Of a stretch of 54,946 nt of DNA, positions 8,698 through 18,050 are shown piece by piece (position 1 is the first letter of the stretch; every line of letters begins with the position of its first letter). This DNA comes from Pelagibacteraceae bacterium GOM-A1. GTDB lineage: Bacteria; Pseudomonadota; Alphaproteobacteria; Pelagibacterales; Pelagibacteraceae. Made by a program: the position numbers and the translations under genes. The stretch is from contig LHBX01000017.1 of NCBI GenBank assembly GCA_001704065.1, positions 1 through 54,946 of the forward strand, given 5' to 3'. Under the pieces are notes generated by a model. It did not search any database and was not told the origin of the DNA. It was given only the letters and a program-made list of their open reading frames with translations.

Positions 8698-11379
8698 GTG
8701 ATCAAAAGAGACCTATACTACGAAAGAATTCCTACAAAATCATTAAGAGAGGATGTTAGGTTTTTAGGAAATTCATTAGGAAATGTAATTAAAGAACAAG
8801 AAGGTAAAAGCTTTTATAATCTTGTTGAGAAAATTAGAAAGTTATCAAAAGCAAATAAAATCCAAAAAAAATCATATAAAAAAATTTCTAGTGAAATAAA
8901 AAGTATTAATCCTAAAAATACTTACAAGCTTGCAAGAGCATTTAATCATTTTATGAATTTTATAAATCTAGCTGAGTCTATTGATGCATCTAGACAACTA
9001 AACCAATATGAAAATAAAAGAGACGGCAAAAATCAAAAAAATATTTTTATAGAAGAAATTTTTGAGAAATTATTTAAAAATAAAAAAATTAATAATAATA
9101 AAATATATAGTTATGCAAAAAATTTAAATATTGGAATAGTTTTGACAGCCCATCCAACAGAGGTCAAAAGAAGAACTTTAATTCAAAAATACCATAAAAT
9201 TACAGAAATACTTGAGGATAGAGAGTTATTTAAAGATCACTCTTCAAAAATAAAATCTTTAAATAAAAAAATTCATGATGAATTTACCATTATCTGGAAT
9301 ACAGATGACTTAAAAAGATCAAAACCGTCTCCAGCCGATGAAGCGCGATGGGGTCTTGCAATAATAGAGGATAGTCTTTGGGAAACTATTCCAAAAGTCT
9401 ACAGAAGACTCAATGATATATTTTTGAAAAATATGGGTAAAGGTTTGCCAAAAAATTTTAATCCTATTGAGTTTGGATCATGGATGGGAGGTGATAGAGA
9501 CGGAAATCCAAATGTAACTTCAAAAGTAACAAAAGAAGTTTTGTTATTATCAAGATGGGAAGCGGCAAAATTGTATGAAAAAGAACTTACCAAATTAATT
9601 AGATCATATTCAATGAAAAAGTGTTCAAAAAAAATTCAAAAACTTACAGGAAAATCATTTGAACCTTACAGAGTTTTCTTAAGACCTTTAAGAGATAAAA
9701 TGCGATTTACTCATCGAGCAATTGAACAGTTTATAGTGAACAAAAAACCTTTAGACTATAACAAATTGCTAAACTCAAAAGAAGAAATTTTAAAACCCCT
9801 TAGAATTGTCCGTGAATCTTTAGAGGAAAATCAAAGTGAAAATATCGCAAGCGGTGAATTATTAGACTTAATGAGAAGAGCAAAATGTTTTGGAATTAAT
9901 TTAGCAAAACTAGATATTAGACAAGAATCATCTAGACACTCACAATTAATTAATGAACTTGTTCAGAAAAAAAATAAACACAATTATTTAAAATGGAGTG
10001 AGGAGGAAAAAATTAAATTTTTATCATCTAAGATGAAAAAAAAATCCAATTTCATCAAAAATTTTAATTTTAAAAATAAAGAAAACAAAGAAGTTTGGTC
10101 AACATTTAAAATTTTATCTGAAGAGCCACCTGAATGTTTGGGGGCTTATGTTATTTCAATGACATCATCTGCATCTGACATTCTCTCTGTATTATATTTG
10201 CAAAAAGAAGCAAATATTAAGAATAGATTAAGAGTTGTCCCATTATTTGAAACATTAGATGACTTAATTAATGCAAAATCAATAATGGCCAGCTTGTTTT
10301 CATTAAAGTGGTACAGAGATTTAATAAAAAATAAACAAGAAGTCATGATTGGATATTCAGACTCAAGCAAAGATGCTGGAAAAATTTGTGCAAGTTGGCA
10401 TCAATATAAGGCTCAAGAAGAAATTATTAAAATTGCAAAAAAATATAAAATAGATGTTACTTTCTTTCATGGAAGAGGTGGTTCAGCGGGTAGAGGTGGA
10501 GGTCCAATTCAAGCTACTTTAAAATCTCAGCCGCCAAATACAGTTAATGGAAAAATTAGAATAACCGATCAAGGAGAAGTTATTCAGCAGAAATATGGAT
10601 ATCAGCCTTTAGCAATTTATAATTTATGTAGCTATATAGGAGCAGTAATGGAGGCAACATTAACACCACCTCCAGTCCCTAAAAAAGATTGGAGGAAACT
10701 AATTGAAAAAATGTCTGATATTTCAAAAAGTTCATATAGAAAAAATATTAATCAAAGTTCAGATTTTATTAAATATTTTAAAACCGTTACGCCACATGTG
10801 TCTTTAGGAAAACTTTCAATTGGATCAAGACCGTCTAAAAGAAAGAATATTGATAATATCAAAGGTTTAAGAGCAATACCCTGGGTATTTGCTTGGACTC
10901 AAATAAGACTAATGCTCCCAGCATGGCTTGGAAGTGCAGAAGCTTTAAGATATTCATCGATAGAAAAATTTGAGAAAACACTAATAGATATGGAAAAAAA
11001 TTGGCCTTTCTTCAATTCAATGATGGATATCTTGGATATGGTAATTTCAAAAGTGGACCCAGATATTTCAAAAATATATGAGGAATACTTAGCTGATAAA
11101 GATTTAAAAAGAGTTGGAAAAAAACTTAGGTTCCAATTCGAAGTTATTAAAAAATTAAATAAAAAGATTACGCCTAAAGAAATTATAAATGAAAGAAAAA
11201 AGTTTAGATCAGGAGTTATTGTAAGAAATATTTACACAGAAGTATTAAATATAATTCAAGCAGTAGTTATGAATAAAATCAAAAATAAAAAATTAAATTC
11301 AGAAAAAAAAAATGATCTTAATGATGCATTATTAACATCTATTGCAGGTATTTCAGCCGCAATGAAAAATACTGGTTAA
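8698..11379 (+). CDS. ppc: Phosphoenolpyruvate carboxylase
   Basis: The enzyme adds bicarbonate to phosphoenolpyruvate to form oxaloacetate, an anaplerotic cytoplasmic step. The 893-residue length is normal. Catalytic features are TAHPTEVKRRT with the essential histidine near residue 152, SWMGGDRDGNPNVT, GYSDSSKDAG, the glycine-rich FHGRGGSAGRGGGP near residue 590, and the conserved C-terminal end MKNTG that forms part of the active site. Translation starts at GTG; no upstream in-frame ATG gives a better N terminus. The stop is followed immediately by the ccdA ATG. Product pyruvate from the upstream locus would meet central metabolism here, but functional coupling is only suggested. Confidence 0.96.
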   Translation: MIKRDLYYERIPTKSLREDVRFLGNSLGNVIKEQEGKSFYNLVEKIRKLSKANKIQKKSYKKISSEIKSINPKNTYKLARAFNHFMNFINLAESIDASRQLNQYENKRDGKNQKNIFIEEIFEKLFKNKKINNNKIYSYAKNLNIGIVLTAHPTEVKRRTLIQKYHKITEILEDRELFKDHSSKIKSLNKKIHDEFTIIWNTDDLKRSKPSPADEARWGLAIIEDSLWETIPKVYRRLNDIFLKNMGKGLPKNFNPIEFGSWMGGDRDGNPNVTSKVTKEVLLLSRWEAAKLYEKELTKLIRSYSMKKCSKKIQKLTGKSFEPYRVFLRPLRDKMRFTHRAIEQFIVNKKPLDYNKLLNSKEEILKPLRIVRESLEENQSENIASGELLDLMRRAKCFGINLAKLDIRQESSRHSQLINELVQKKNKHNYLKWSEEEKIKFLSSKMKKKSNFIKNFNFKNKENKEVWSTFKILSEEPPECLGAYVISMTSSASDILSVLYLQKEANIKNRLRVVPLFETLDDLINAKSIMASLFSLKWYRDLIKNKQEVMIGYSDSSKDAGKICASWHQYKAQEEIIKIAKKYKIDVTFFHGRGGSAGRGGGPIQATLKSQPPNTVNGKIRITDQGEVIQQKYGYQPLAIYNLCSYIGAVMEATLTPPPVPKKDWRKLIEKMSDISKSSYRKNINQSSDFIKYFKTVTPHVSLGKLSIGSRPSKRKNIDNIKGLRAIPWVFAWTQIRLMLPAWLGSAEALRYSSIEKFEKTLIDMEKNWPFFNSMMDILDMVISKVDPDISKIYEEYLADKDLKRVGKKLRFQFEVIKKLNKKITPKEIINERKKFRSGVIVRNIYTEVLNIIQAVVMNKIKNKKLNSEKKNDLNDALLTSIAGISAAMKNTG

Positions 11380-12087
11380 ATGATAGAATTATTTGTTGCA
11401 TTTGGAGCTGGATTGATAAGCTTTTTATCTCCATGTGTACTTCCATTAATACCTGGATATATATCTTATATTTCTGGAAGCTCTTTAAATGAGTTATTAG
11501 AAAAAAAAACAATTAATATATTCCCTATAGTTTTATTTACTTTTGGTTTTTCCATTGTTTTTATAAGCTTTGGAGCTACCGCAACTTTTTTAGGTTCTTT
11601 AATTTTAAGTAACTCTTTTGAATTAAGAATTATTGCAGGAAGTATAATAATCATTTTCTCCCTTCATATTATGGGATTAATTAATATTAAGTTTTTAAAT
11701 TATGAAAAAAGAATTAATACTGAGATTAAATCAGGAAATTTTAGCTCAATATTAGTTGGTATGGCATTTGGATTTGGATGGACTCCATGTATTGGACCTA
11801 TTTTGGGATCAATATTAGCTTTAGCTTCAATTGAGCAAAGTTTGAACCGAGGCATATTGTTACTTGTGTTCTATTCACTTGGTTTAGCACTACCATTTAT
11901 TGCATCAGGTTATTTGATTCAACGTTTTATGGTTGTTACAAAAAATCTAAAATCAAAAATGATAACTATTTCAAGAATTGGTGGAGGATTATTATTGATA
12001 ACAGGAATATTAATGATTACAAACCAGTTGCAAGCTTTAGGATTTTACATATTAAAGTATTTTCCTTTACTTCAGAAACTTGGATAA
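11380..12087 (+). CDS. ccdA: CcdA-type cytochrome c biogenesis / thiol-reductant membrane protein
   Basis: This 235-residue protein has six hydrophobic segments and matches the short DsbD-like CcdA family. The redox cysteines lie in SFLSPCVLPLIPGYISY near residue 18 and GWTPCIGPILGSI near residue 133, each next to conserved prolines. CcdA passes electrons from cytoplasmic thioredoxin across the membrane to periplasmic thiol proteins for haem attachment to cytochrome c. It starts right after the ppc stop and is followed two bases later by an FMN oxidoreductase, so it seems co-transcribed with both. Confidence 0.92.
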   Translation: MIELFVAFGAGLISFLSPCVLPLIPGYISYISGSSLNELLEKKTINIFPIVLFTFGFSIVFISFGATATFLGSLILSNSFELRIIAGSIIIIFSLHIMGLINIKFLNYEKRINTEIKSGNFSSILVGMAFGFGWTPCIGPILGSILALASIEQSLNRGILLLVFYSLGLALPFIASGYLIQRFMVVTKNLKSKMITISRIGGGLLLITGILMITNQLQALGFYILKYFPLLQKLG

Positions 12088-12089
12088 AA

Positions 12090-12677
12090 ATGAAAATATA
12101 CCAAATCGATTGCAGCGCTAGAAAAGAGGGTTCTACCTCAAGGATGCTTGCAAAAAAAATACTTGATAAAGTTAAAAAAGATGATGATGAAGTCATTTAT
12201 AGAGATCTAGATGACGAAATGCTTTTTATATCTGGTTTAACTGAGTCTGGAATGAAAATTCCAGAAAATGAGCAAACAGATGAACATAAAAAAATGTTTG
12301 AATTGTCTGATAAGTTAGTATCAGAGTTAAAAGAATGTGATGTAATTATTATATCAGTGCCAATTTATAATTTTGGCCCACCAGCAACACTTAAAGCTTG
12401 GGCTGATCTTGCAGCCAGAGTAAAATTGACATTTAAATACGGGGATGACGGAAGAAGAAAAGGTTTATTAGAAGATAAGCAGGTCTATTTAGTAATTACT
12501 TCTGGCGGAACAAAAATACAAGGTGAAGAAGACTTTTTAACTCCGTGGTTGATACATATGTTAAATTTTTTTGGTATTAAAAAAATCGATATAGTTGCAG
12601 CAGATCAAATGGCTTTAGATTATGAAAAGTCGATAAAAAACGCTGAAGAAAAAATAAAAGAATTATTTAAAGATTAA
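12090..12677 (+). CDS. FMN-dependent NAD(P)H oxidoreductase (AzoR/flavodoxin-like fold)
   Basis: This 195-residue flavodoxin-fold protein has an N-terminal phosphate-binding SARKEGSTSRML loop, VPIYNFGPPATLKAWADLAAR near residue 90, and SGGTK near residue 137. This pattern is that of FMN-dependent NADH-azoreductases and quinone reductases. It probably reduces quinones or other electrophiles in the cytoplasm; the physiological substrate is unknown. Its 3' end overlaps the convergent dioxygenase gene by 11 bases, with no terminator between them. Confidence 0.85.
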   Translation: MKIYQIDCSARKEGSTSRMLAKKILDKVKKDDDEVIYRDLDDEMLFISGLTESGMKIPENEQTDEHKKMFELSDKLVSELKECDVIIISVPIYNFGPPATLKAWADLAARVKLTFKYGDDGRRKGLLEDKQVYLVITSGGTKIQGEEDFLTPWLIHMLNFFGIKKIDIVAADQMALDYEKSIKNAEEKIKELFKD

Positions 12678-13770
12678 ATTTTCTTTTTAAATGTCTAAGT
12701 TTACCTTCTGTACTATCGAAATCAATGTAGCATCCTTGTAAATATCTATCACCTTCGTTAACATCATACTTTGTTCTTCCATGAAGTAATCTATGATTGT
12801 CCATCATTAATAAATCTCCAGTTTCTAATTTAAATTCAACTTTATATTTATCAGAGTTATATAATTCAGAAATTTTATTTCTAGCTTTATAGAATAAATC
12901 CAATTTTGATTTTTCTAATATCGGAGCATAATCTAATCTTGGACTAAATCTAACTTGTTTAAAATTATTTTTTTCATCCAATTTAATTAACTCAGACATA
13001 TCTTCTAGAACAACTGTTTTGTCTATAAATTTAAATTTTACTTTAACTGAAGATAAAATTTCATAATATTCTGGATAATCCTCTTTGATTTTTTCACTTA
13101 CTGTGTAACCATCAACCAAGGTAGAATTTCCTCCACTCACATTATTCGTAATACAATGCAATAATTGAACACAAGGAACTGGTTTTCTATACGGATTATC
13201 TGTATGTGGAGATAATGCTAATGATGTATAAGCTAAATCATTTGGATTAGGCACAGATCTTACATTAAAAAATTCCCCAAAATTAGTTCTTCTTACACTG
13301 CCAATTGAATTTGCAAATTTAATAATAAAATTATCTTCAGTTGTAACGTTAGTTAAAACTACAAAACCATATTTATAGAATGATACTAATAAATCATACA
13401 TGATTTTTTTTTCAAAAATATCATTTTCAAATTTAAATTTTTGAAAATTATTAAAATTTGAATCCCATTTAATTTTATCAATTGAAATAGGATCAAGATT
13501 TTGCGATTTATACTCATTTAATATTTGATCTTCTTTTATTTTATAATTGGTTCCATCATTGAAAAATAAATTAAGTAATCCATCTTCATTCTCAATTTTT
13601 TCTATATAAATGTTAGTATTTATAGAATTTGGATCAAATAATCTTTGTTGATTTCCTTTATCCAGAGCATCTTCGTTATTTATTCTTTCTCTAAGCCAAA
13701 ATGGATGTATTTCTTCTTTATTATTCCCACTATTTATAAATACTTTTTTAGAATCGATTTCTATTTTCAT
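12667..13770 (-). CDS. Gamma-butyrobetaine hydroxylase-like Fe(II)/2-oxoglutarate dioxygenase
   Basis: The 367-residue protein has a small N-terminal domain of about 85 residues (with HPFWLRERINNED) and a TauD/TfdA-type catalytic domain. The iron triad is visible as SPHTDNPYRKPVPCVQ (His and Asp) near residue 190 and DNHRLLHGRTKYD (distal His) near residue 330; RYLQGCYID at the end supplies the 2-oxoglutarate arginine. Length and architecture match gamma-butyrobetaine or trimethyllysine hydroxylases. In marine bacteria such enzymes act in methylated-amine and carnitine metabolism. The N-terminal zinc cysteines typical of animal enzymes are not obvious here. The gene appears monocistronic. Confidence 0.85.
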   Translation of the reverse strand: MKIEIDSKKVFINSGNNKEEIHPFWLRERINNEDALDKGNQQRLFDPNSINTNIYIEKIENEDGLLNLFFNDGTNYKIKEDQILNEYKSQNLDPISIDKIKWDSNFNNFQKFKFENDIFEKKIMYDLLVSFYKYGFVVLTNVTTEDNFIIKFANSIGSVRRTNFGEFFNVRSVPNPNDLAYTSLALSPHTDNPYRKPVPCVQLLHCITNNVSGGNSTLVDGYTVSEKIKEDYPEYYEILSSVKVKFKFIDKTVVLEDMSELIKLDEKNNFKQVRFSPRLDYAPILEKSKLDLFYKARNKISELYNSDKYKVEFKLETGDLLMMDNHRLLHGRTKYDVNEGDRYLQGCYIDFDSTEGKLRHLKRKFNL

Positions 13771-13857
13771 CTATCTGGATTCTTCTATCAAATTCTAAAA
13801 TTTTCAAGATATTTTATTTGAACTAGTTGTATATTTTAACTATTACTCATCAGATAA

Positions 13858-14661
13858 ATGACCTTCAAAAAAACAAAAGATTTCAGGATTTATTACACCT
13901 TTTTGAATAAGCTTGCTAAGGATTTAACTAATTTTTACTATACCAAACTTAACAAAACTTTTACAATTAATAACAAGTTAAAAGATAAAGGTTATGATCC
14001 CGTTACCAGTGCTGATAAAGCTTTTGAAAAATTTATAAGAAAAAAGATTAATGATAAGTTCCCAGATCATCAAATTATCGGTGAAGAGTTTGGTGCAAAA
14101 AAAACAAAAAGTCTATTTTCATGGATAATTGACCCAATTGATGGGACAAGATCATTTGTCGCTGGAAATCCTACATGGAGCAATTTAATTTCTCTAAATT
14201 ATAACGACGCCCCTATAGTTGGTTTAGCAAATTTTCCAAGAATGAAAAGATACTATTTAAATCAAGATGATAAATCTGCTTTTGTGTTTGAAAATGGAAA
14301 AAAAAGAAAATTAAAAGTAAACAAAAAAATAAAATTTGATTATTTGAAATTAGCTGCTGCTTTTCACGGAACTTTATCTTTTCAAAAACAAAAAAAAATA
14401 ATGAAATTTATCAAGAGAATGCAGTTTCCATGTTTCGATGCACTAACATATTGCCAATTAGCAGAGGGAAGACTAGATATTGTAGCTCAATGTGCAAACA
14501 AAATTTGGGATATACATCCGATAATACCAATTATTAAAGCATCAGGTGGAATAATTACTACATGGGATAATAAAGATGCTTCATTAGGTGGAAACATAAT
14601 TGTTTCAAATAATTTATCAAATCATAAAAAAATTATAAAATTACTCAAGCCAGCTATATGA
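13858..14661 (+). CDS. hisN: Histidinol-phosphatase, inositol monophosphatase family
   Basis: This 267-residue Mg-dependent phosphatase has DPVTSADKAFEKFIR near residue 42, IGEEFG near residue 75, the metal-binding WIIDPIDGTRSFVAGNP near residue 95, and IWDIHPIIPIIKASGG near residue 222. Proteins of this form in alphaproteobacteria act as HisN, removing phosphate from histidinol phosphate, though inositol or other sugar phosphates remain possible. No clear Shine-Dalgarno precedes the ATG. A weak promoter (TTGAAC at 13818, TATTAC at 13841, 17-base spacing) would give a very short leader. It overlaps the next gene by four bases. Confidence 0.82.
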   Translation: MTFKKTKDFRIYYTFLNKLAKDLTNFYYTKLNKTFTINNKLKDKGYDPVTSADKAFEKFIRKKINDKFPDHQIIGEEFGAKKTKSLFSWIIDPIDGTRSFVAGNPTWSNLISLNYNDAPIVGLANFPRMKRYYLNQDDKSAFVFENGKKRKLKVNKKIKFDYLKLAAAFHGTLSFQKQKKIMKFIKRMQFPCFDALTYCQLAEGRLDIVAQCANKIWDIHPIIPIIKASGGIITTWDNKDASLGGNIIVSNNLSNHKKIIKLLKPAI

Positions 14662-15383
14662 AAAATATAATTGTTCTTCAACACATTAAAATTGAGGATC
14701 CTGGTTATATTAAAGATTTAATGTTAAAGGATAGAGTTCATATTAAAACTGTAGAACTTGACGAAGGAGAAAAAATACCTGATGATTTAACTGGATTTGA
14801 TGCAATGTTTTGTATGGGCGGACCAATGGATACTTGGATGGAAAAAGATTACCCTTGGTTAATAGAAGAGAAAAAAAAAATCAAAGAATTTGTAGTAGAC
14901 TTAAATAAACCATATTTAGGTTTTTGTTTAGGTTGTCAATTATTAGGAGAGGTAGTTGGAGGTAAAGTAGTTAAATCAAAAAATCCAGAGATAGGTATTT
15001 TAGACATTAATTTTTTAAACAGTAAAAAGGACGATTTATTATTTAAAGAATATCCTGATATTATTAAATCACTCCAATGGCATTCATATGAAGTTCAAAA
15101 TCTAGAAAATAATAATGATATAACTCTTTTAGCATCATCTCCTGAAACTAAATACCAAATTTTTAAATACAAAAAACATGCTTACGGTATTCAATTTCAC
15201 ATAGAGATAAAAGATACCACTGTAGGAGAATGGGGATGTGTGCCTGAATATAAGTCTGCTTTAGAGAGTCAGTTAGGACAAGGAGCTCTTGATAAATTTG
15301 ATAGTGATGCGAAAGACAACATTCAATCTATGAACAAATATTCTAAAATTCTTTACGAAAACTTCAAAAAAATAGTGAATTAA
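14658..15383 (+). CDS. Class I glutamine amidotransferase-like protein (GuaA-type domain)
   Basis: This 241-residue single-domain amidotransferase has the nucleophile elbow LGFCLGCQLLGEVVGG with Cys near residue 96 and the His-Glu pair in YGIQFHIEI near residue 178. It resembles stand-alone GMP-synthase glutaminase-like proteins that hydrolyse glutamine or gamma-glutamyl compounds. No synthetase domain is attached, so it may act as a gamma-glutamyl hydrolase or serve a separate partner; the substrate cannot be read. The start overlaps the hisN stop in an ATGA arrangement, so the two are translationally coupled. Confidence 0.85.
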   Translation: MKNIIVLQHIKIEDPGYIKDLMLKDRVHIKTVELDEGEKIPDDLTGFDAMFCMGGPMDTWMEKDYPWLIEEKKKIKEFVVDLNKPYLGFCLGCQLLGEVVGGKVVKSKNPEIGILDINFLNSKKDDLLFKEYPDIIKSLQWHSYEVQNLENNNDITLLASSPETKYQIFKYKKHAYGIQFHIEIKDTTVGEWGCVPEYKSALESQLGQGALDKFDSDAKDNIQSMNKYSKILYENFKKIVN

Positions 15384-15393
15384 ATCACTTTAG

Positions 15394-15422
15394 TTTACAT
15401 AATTAATAAGTTAGATTTTTAT
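15394..15422 (+). promoter_or_regulatory. Candidate sigma-70 promoter of the oligopeptide ABC operon
   Basis: TTTACA (15394-15399) and TTTTAT (15417-15422) are separated by 17 bases. The predicted start near 15429 leaves a leader of about 16 bases that includes an AGGAGAG ribosome-binding site before the dppA-like ATG. The -10 is a four-of-six match, so this is tentative. Confidence 0.35.
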
Positions 15423-15444
15423 TTTAATAATATAGGAGAGAGAA

Positions 15445-17007
15445 ATGAAGTATGGGTATTTTATAAAAATTTTATTGGCTTTTTTTCTAGCTTTTGCTCC
15501 AACACAAGCGTTTGCAAAAACTATTAAATGGTCAATGCAGGGTGATAGTTTAACACTTGATCCTCATGCTCAAAACGAAGGTCCTACCACTCAAGTATCT
15601 AGACAAGTATACGAAGCTCTAGTTACCAGAGGATTAGATATGAAAATTGGACCTCAACTAGCAACAGAGTGGAGAACTCAAGGTCCTAATACTTGGATCT
15701 TTAAATTAAGAGAAGATGTTAAATTTTCTGATGGAACTCCATTTACATCTGAAGACGTTGTATTTAGTATTTTAAGAGCAAAACAAAGAACATCTGATTT
15801 TAAAGAATATATTAGTACAGTATCAGGTGTAAAAGCAGTTAATGACTACACAGTAGAAATTACAACAAGTAAACCAAATCCAATTCTTTTAAACCAACTT
15901 TCAAACATTTTTATAATGTCAAAAAAATGGAGTGAAAAGAATTTTGCAGTCATGGCGCAGAACTGGGATGCTGGACAAGAAACATTTTCAGCTACAAATG
16001 CTATGGGAACTGGACCATTTAAAATTACATTAAGAGAACCAAATACTAAAACAGTTTTCAAACGTAATAAAAAATGGTGGGGTACTATGAAGGATGACAA
16101 AGTAACAGAAATTCATCTACTACCTATAAAAAATGCAGCTACTAGAGTTGCAGCTCTTTTATCTGGTGAAATTGATGTTGTTACTGATGCACCTGTCCAA
16201 GATTTAGCTAGAATTAAAAATTCACCTGCTCACAAAGTTGAAAGCACTGCTCAAATGAGAACTATATTCCTTGGTATGGATCAGGGAGCAGATAAACTTA
16301 GAACAGGTAATACAGGTGATAATCCATTCAAAAAGAAAGCAGTTAGACAAGCTCTTTATCAAGCTATAGATATTGAAGCTATTAAGAAAAAAGTAATGAG
16401 AGGTTTAAGTGAACCTGCTGGAATAATTACTTTTCCAGGTGTTAACGGATACACAGAAGAACTTGATAAAAGACTTCCTTATGATGTAGCTGCTGCAAAA
16501 AAACTTCTAGCTGATGCTGGATATCCGAATGGATTTGAAGTTGAGCTTAGATGTCCAAATGACAGATATGTAAATGATGAAGCTATATGCACAGCTGTTG
16601 TTGGTATGTTAGGTAAAATCGGTGTTAAAGTAAATTTATTTGCCCAAACAAAAAGTAAGCACTTTAAAGAACTAAAAGATAATCAAGGTGACTTTTATAT
16701 GTTAGGTTGGGGAGTTCCAACTTTAGATAGTCATTATGTTTTCCATTACTTATATGAAAGTGGAGCAAGCTGGAACAGAGTTAACTTTAGTAACTCTGAT
16801 GTAGATGCTGCGATAAGAGTTATGGAAGGTGAAGTTAACCTAGATAAGAGAAATGCTGCGATAGCTAAAGCTTGGAAAATAGTAAAAGATGATATTTCTT
16901 ATCTTCCTTTACATCACCAAGTTATATCTTGGGCTGCAAAAAAAGATGTTAATGTTCCGATAAGACCGAATAACGAGCCGTTATTCCGTTTTGCGAGCTT
17001 TGACTAA
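15445..17007 (+). CDS. dppA: Oligo/dipeptide ABC transporter substrate-binding protein (SBP family 5)
   Basis: This 520-residue periplasmic receptor has a signal peptide (positively charged start, hydrophobic core, AFA cleavage near residue 25) followed by a family 5 binding fold. Family blocks include DSLTLDPHAQNEGPT, LREDVKFSDGTPFTSEDVV and GTGPFKI. It binds a peptide, opine, nickel complex or similar ligand for the downstream permeases; specificity cannot be deduced. AGGAGAG precedes the ATG. It is the first of a five-component transport operon, and a long inverted repeat separates it from the permease genes. Confidence 0.93.
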   Translation: MKYGYFIKILLAFFLAFAPTQAFAKTIKWSMQGDSLTLDPHAQNEGPTTQVSRQVYEALVTRGLDMKIGPQLATEWRTQGPNTWIFKLREDVKFSDGTPFTSEDVVFSILRAKQRTSDFKEYISTVSGVKAVNDYTVEITTSKPNPILLNQLSNIFIMSKKWSEKNFAVMAQNWDAGQETFSATNAMGTGPFKITLREPNTKTVFKRNKKWWGTMKDDKVTEIHLLPIKNAATRVAALLSGEIDVVTDAPVQDLARIKNSPAHKVESTAQMRTIFLGMDQGADKLRTGNTGDNPFKKKAVRQALYQAIDIEAIKKKVMRGLSEPAGIITFPGVNGYTEELDKRLPYDVAAAKKLLADAGYPNGFEVELRCPNDRYVNDEAICTAVVGMLGKIGVKVNLFAQTKSKHFKELKDNQGDFYMLGWGVPTLDSHYVFHYLYESGASWNRVNFSNSDVDAAIRVMEGEVNLDKRNAAIAKAWKIVKDDISYLPLHHQVISWAAKKDVNVPIRPNNEPLFRFASFD

Positions 17008-17016
17008 ATAATTTAT

Positions 17017-17046
17017 TACAAGCCCTTTTTAATTAAAGGGCTTGTA
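17017..17046 (+). terminator. Stem-loop between dppA and dppB
   Basis: A perfect 12-bp stem (TACAAGCCCTTT at 17017-17028 with 17035-17046) closes a six-base TTAATT loop. It lies 10 bases after the dppA stop. The downstream sequence is A-rich with no T-run, so it is more likely a message-stabilising or processing hairpin than a full intrinsic terminator. Confidence 0.7.
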
Positions 17047-17066
17047 TAAAAATAAAATTTCATAAA

Positions 17067-18050
17067 TTGATAAAGTATTTTTTTAAACGATTGTTTCAAT
17101 CTGCAATGGTTATGCTTGTCGTAGCTTTTGTATCTTTTTCTCTTTTTAATTTTGTAGGAGACCCAATAAATAACATGGTGGGTGAGGAAACATCAGATGA
17201 AGAAAGAGCTGAGTTAAGAGAAACCTTGGGTTTAATGGACCCAATTCATGTACAATTTACTAGGTTTATAATTAATGCCTCTAAAGGAGAATTTGGAATA
17301 TCTTATCAATTAAGAAGACCTGTATCAGAATTAATCATTGAAAGATTACCTGCAACAATTGAATTAGTTTTAATATCTGCTCTAATTGCATTGGTTTCTG
17401 GTACTTTATTGGGAGTATATACAGGCATAAAAAGAAAAGGTTTTTTGAGTGATTTTATCTTAGCAGTTTCTTTATTAGGTGTTTCTCTTCCAACTTTTGT
17501 AATTGGTATTTTATTTATTTATCTTTTTGCAGTTATATTAGGCGTTCTACCATCGTTTGGAAGAGGTGAGGTGGTAGATCTAGGATTTTGGTCGACAGGC
17601 TTTTTAACCATATCAGGTTTAAAAGCAATTATATTACCATCAGTTACTTTAAGTCTTTTTCAAATGACATATATAATAAGACTCGTCAGAGCTGAAATGA
17701 TGGAAATACTTCAGACTGATTACATAAAGTTTGCAAGAGCTAGAGGCATTAATGAAAAAAGCATTAATTATAAGCACGCGCTTAAAAATGGACTAATTCC
17801 AGTAATAACTATTGCTGGAATAAATATTGGAACATTAATTGCTTTTTCAATAATTACGGAAACAGTATTTCAATGGCCAGGTATGGGATTTCTTTTTATT
17901 CAAGCTGTTCAGTTTGTAGATATTCCAATTATGTCAGCATATTTAGTATTTATAGCATTCGTTTTTGTAATGATAAATTTTATAGTCGATATCTTGTATT
18001 ACTTTATAGATCCAAGAATTAGAGTTAAAGGAGATTCAGCTAGTGGATAA
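17067..18050 (+). CDS. dppB: Oligo/dipeptide ABC transporter permease DppB-like
   Basis: This 327-residue inner-membrane permease has six predicted segments, a periplasmic loop after the first, and the cytoplasmic EAA loop near residue 215 (DYIKFARARGINEKSINYKH). I use the TTG start because it gives MIKYFFKRLFQS, the normal DppB N terminus; the next ATG would remove the first membrane segment. No good ribosome-binding site precedes the TTG, so translation may depend on the preceding gene or be weak. It overlaps dppC by eight bases. Confidence 0.92.
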   Translation: MIKYFFKRLFQSAMVMLVVAFVSFSLFNFVGDPINNMVGEETSDEERAELRETLGLMDPIHVQFTRFIINASKGEFGISYQLRRPVSELIIERLPATIELVLISALIALVSGTLLGVYTGIKRKGFLSDFILAVSLLGVSLPTFVIGILFIYLFAVILGVLPSFGRGEVVDLGFWSTGFLTISGLKAIILPSVTLSLFQMTYIIRLVRAEMMEILQTDYIKFARARGINEKSINYKHALKNGLIPVITIAGINIGTLIAFSIITETVFQWPGMGFLFIQAVQFVDIPIMSAYLVFIAFVFVMINFIVDILYYFIDPRIRVKGDSASG

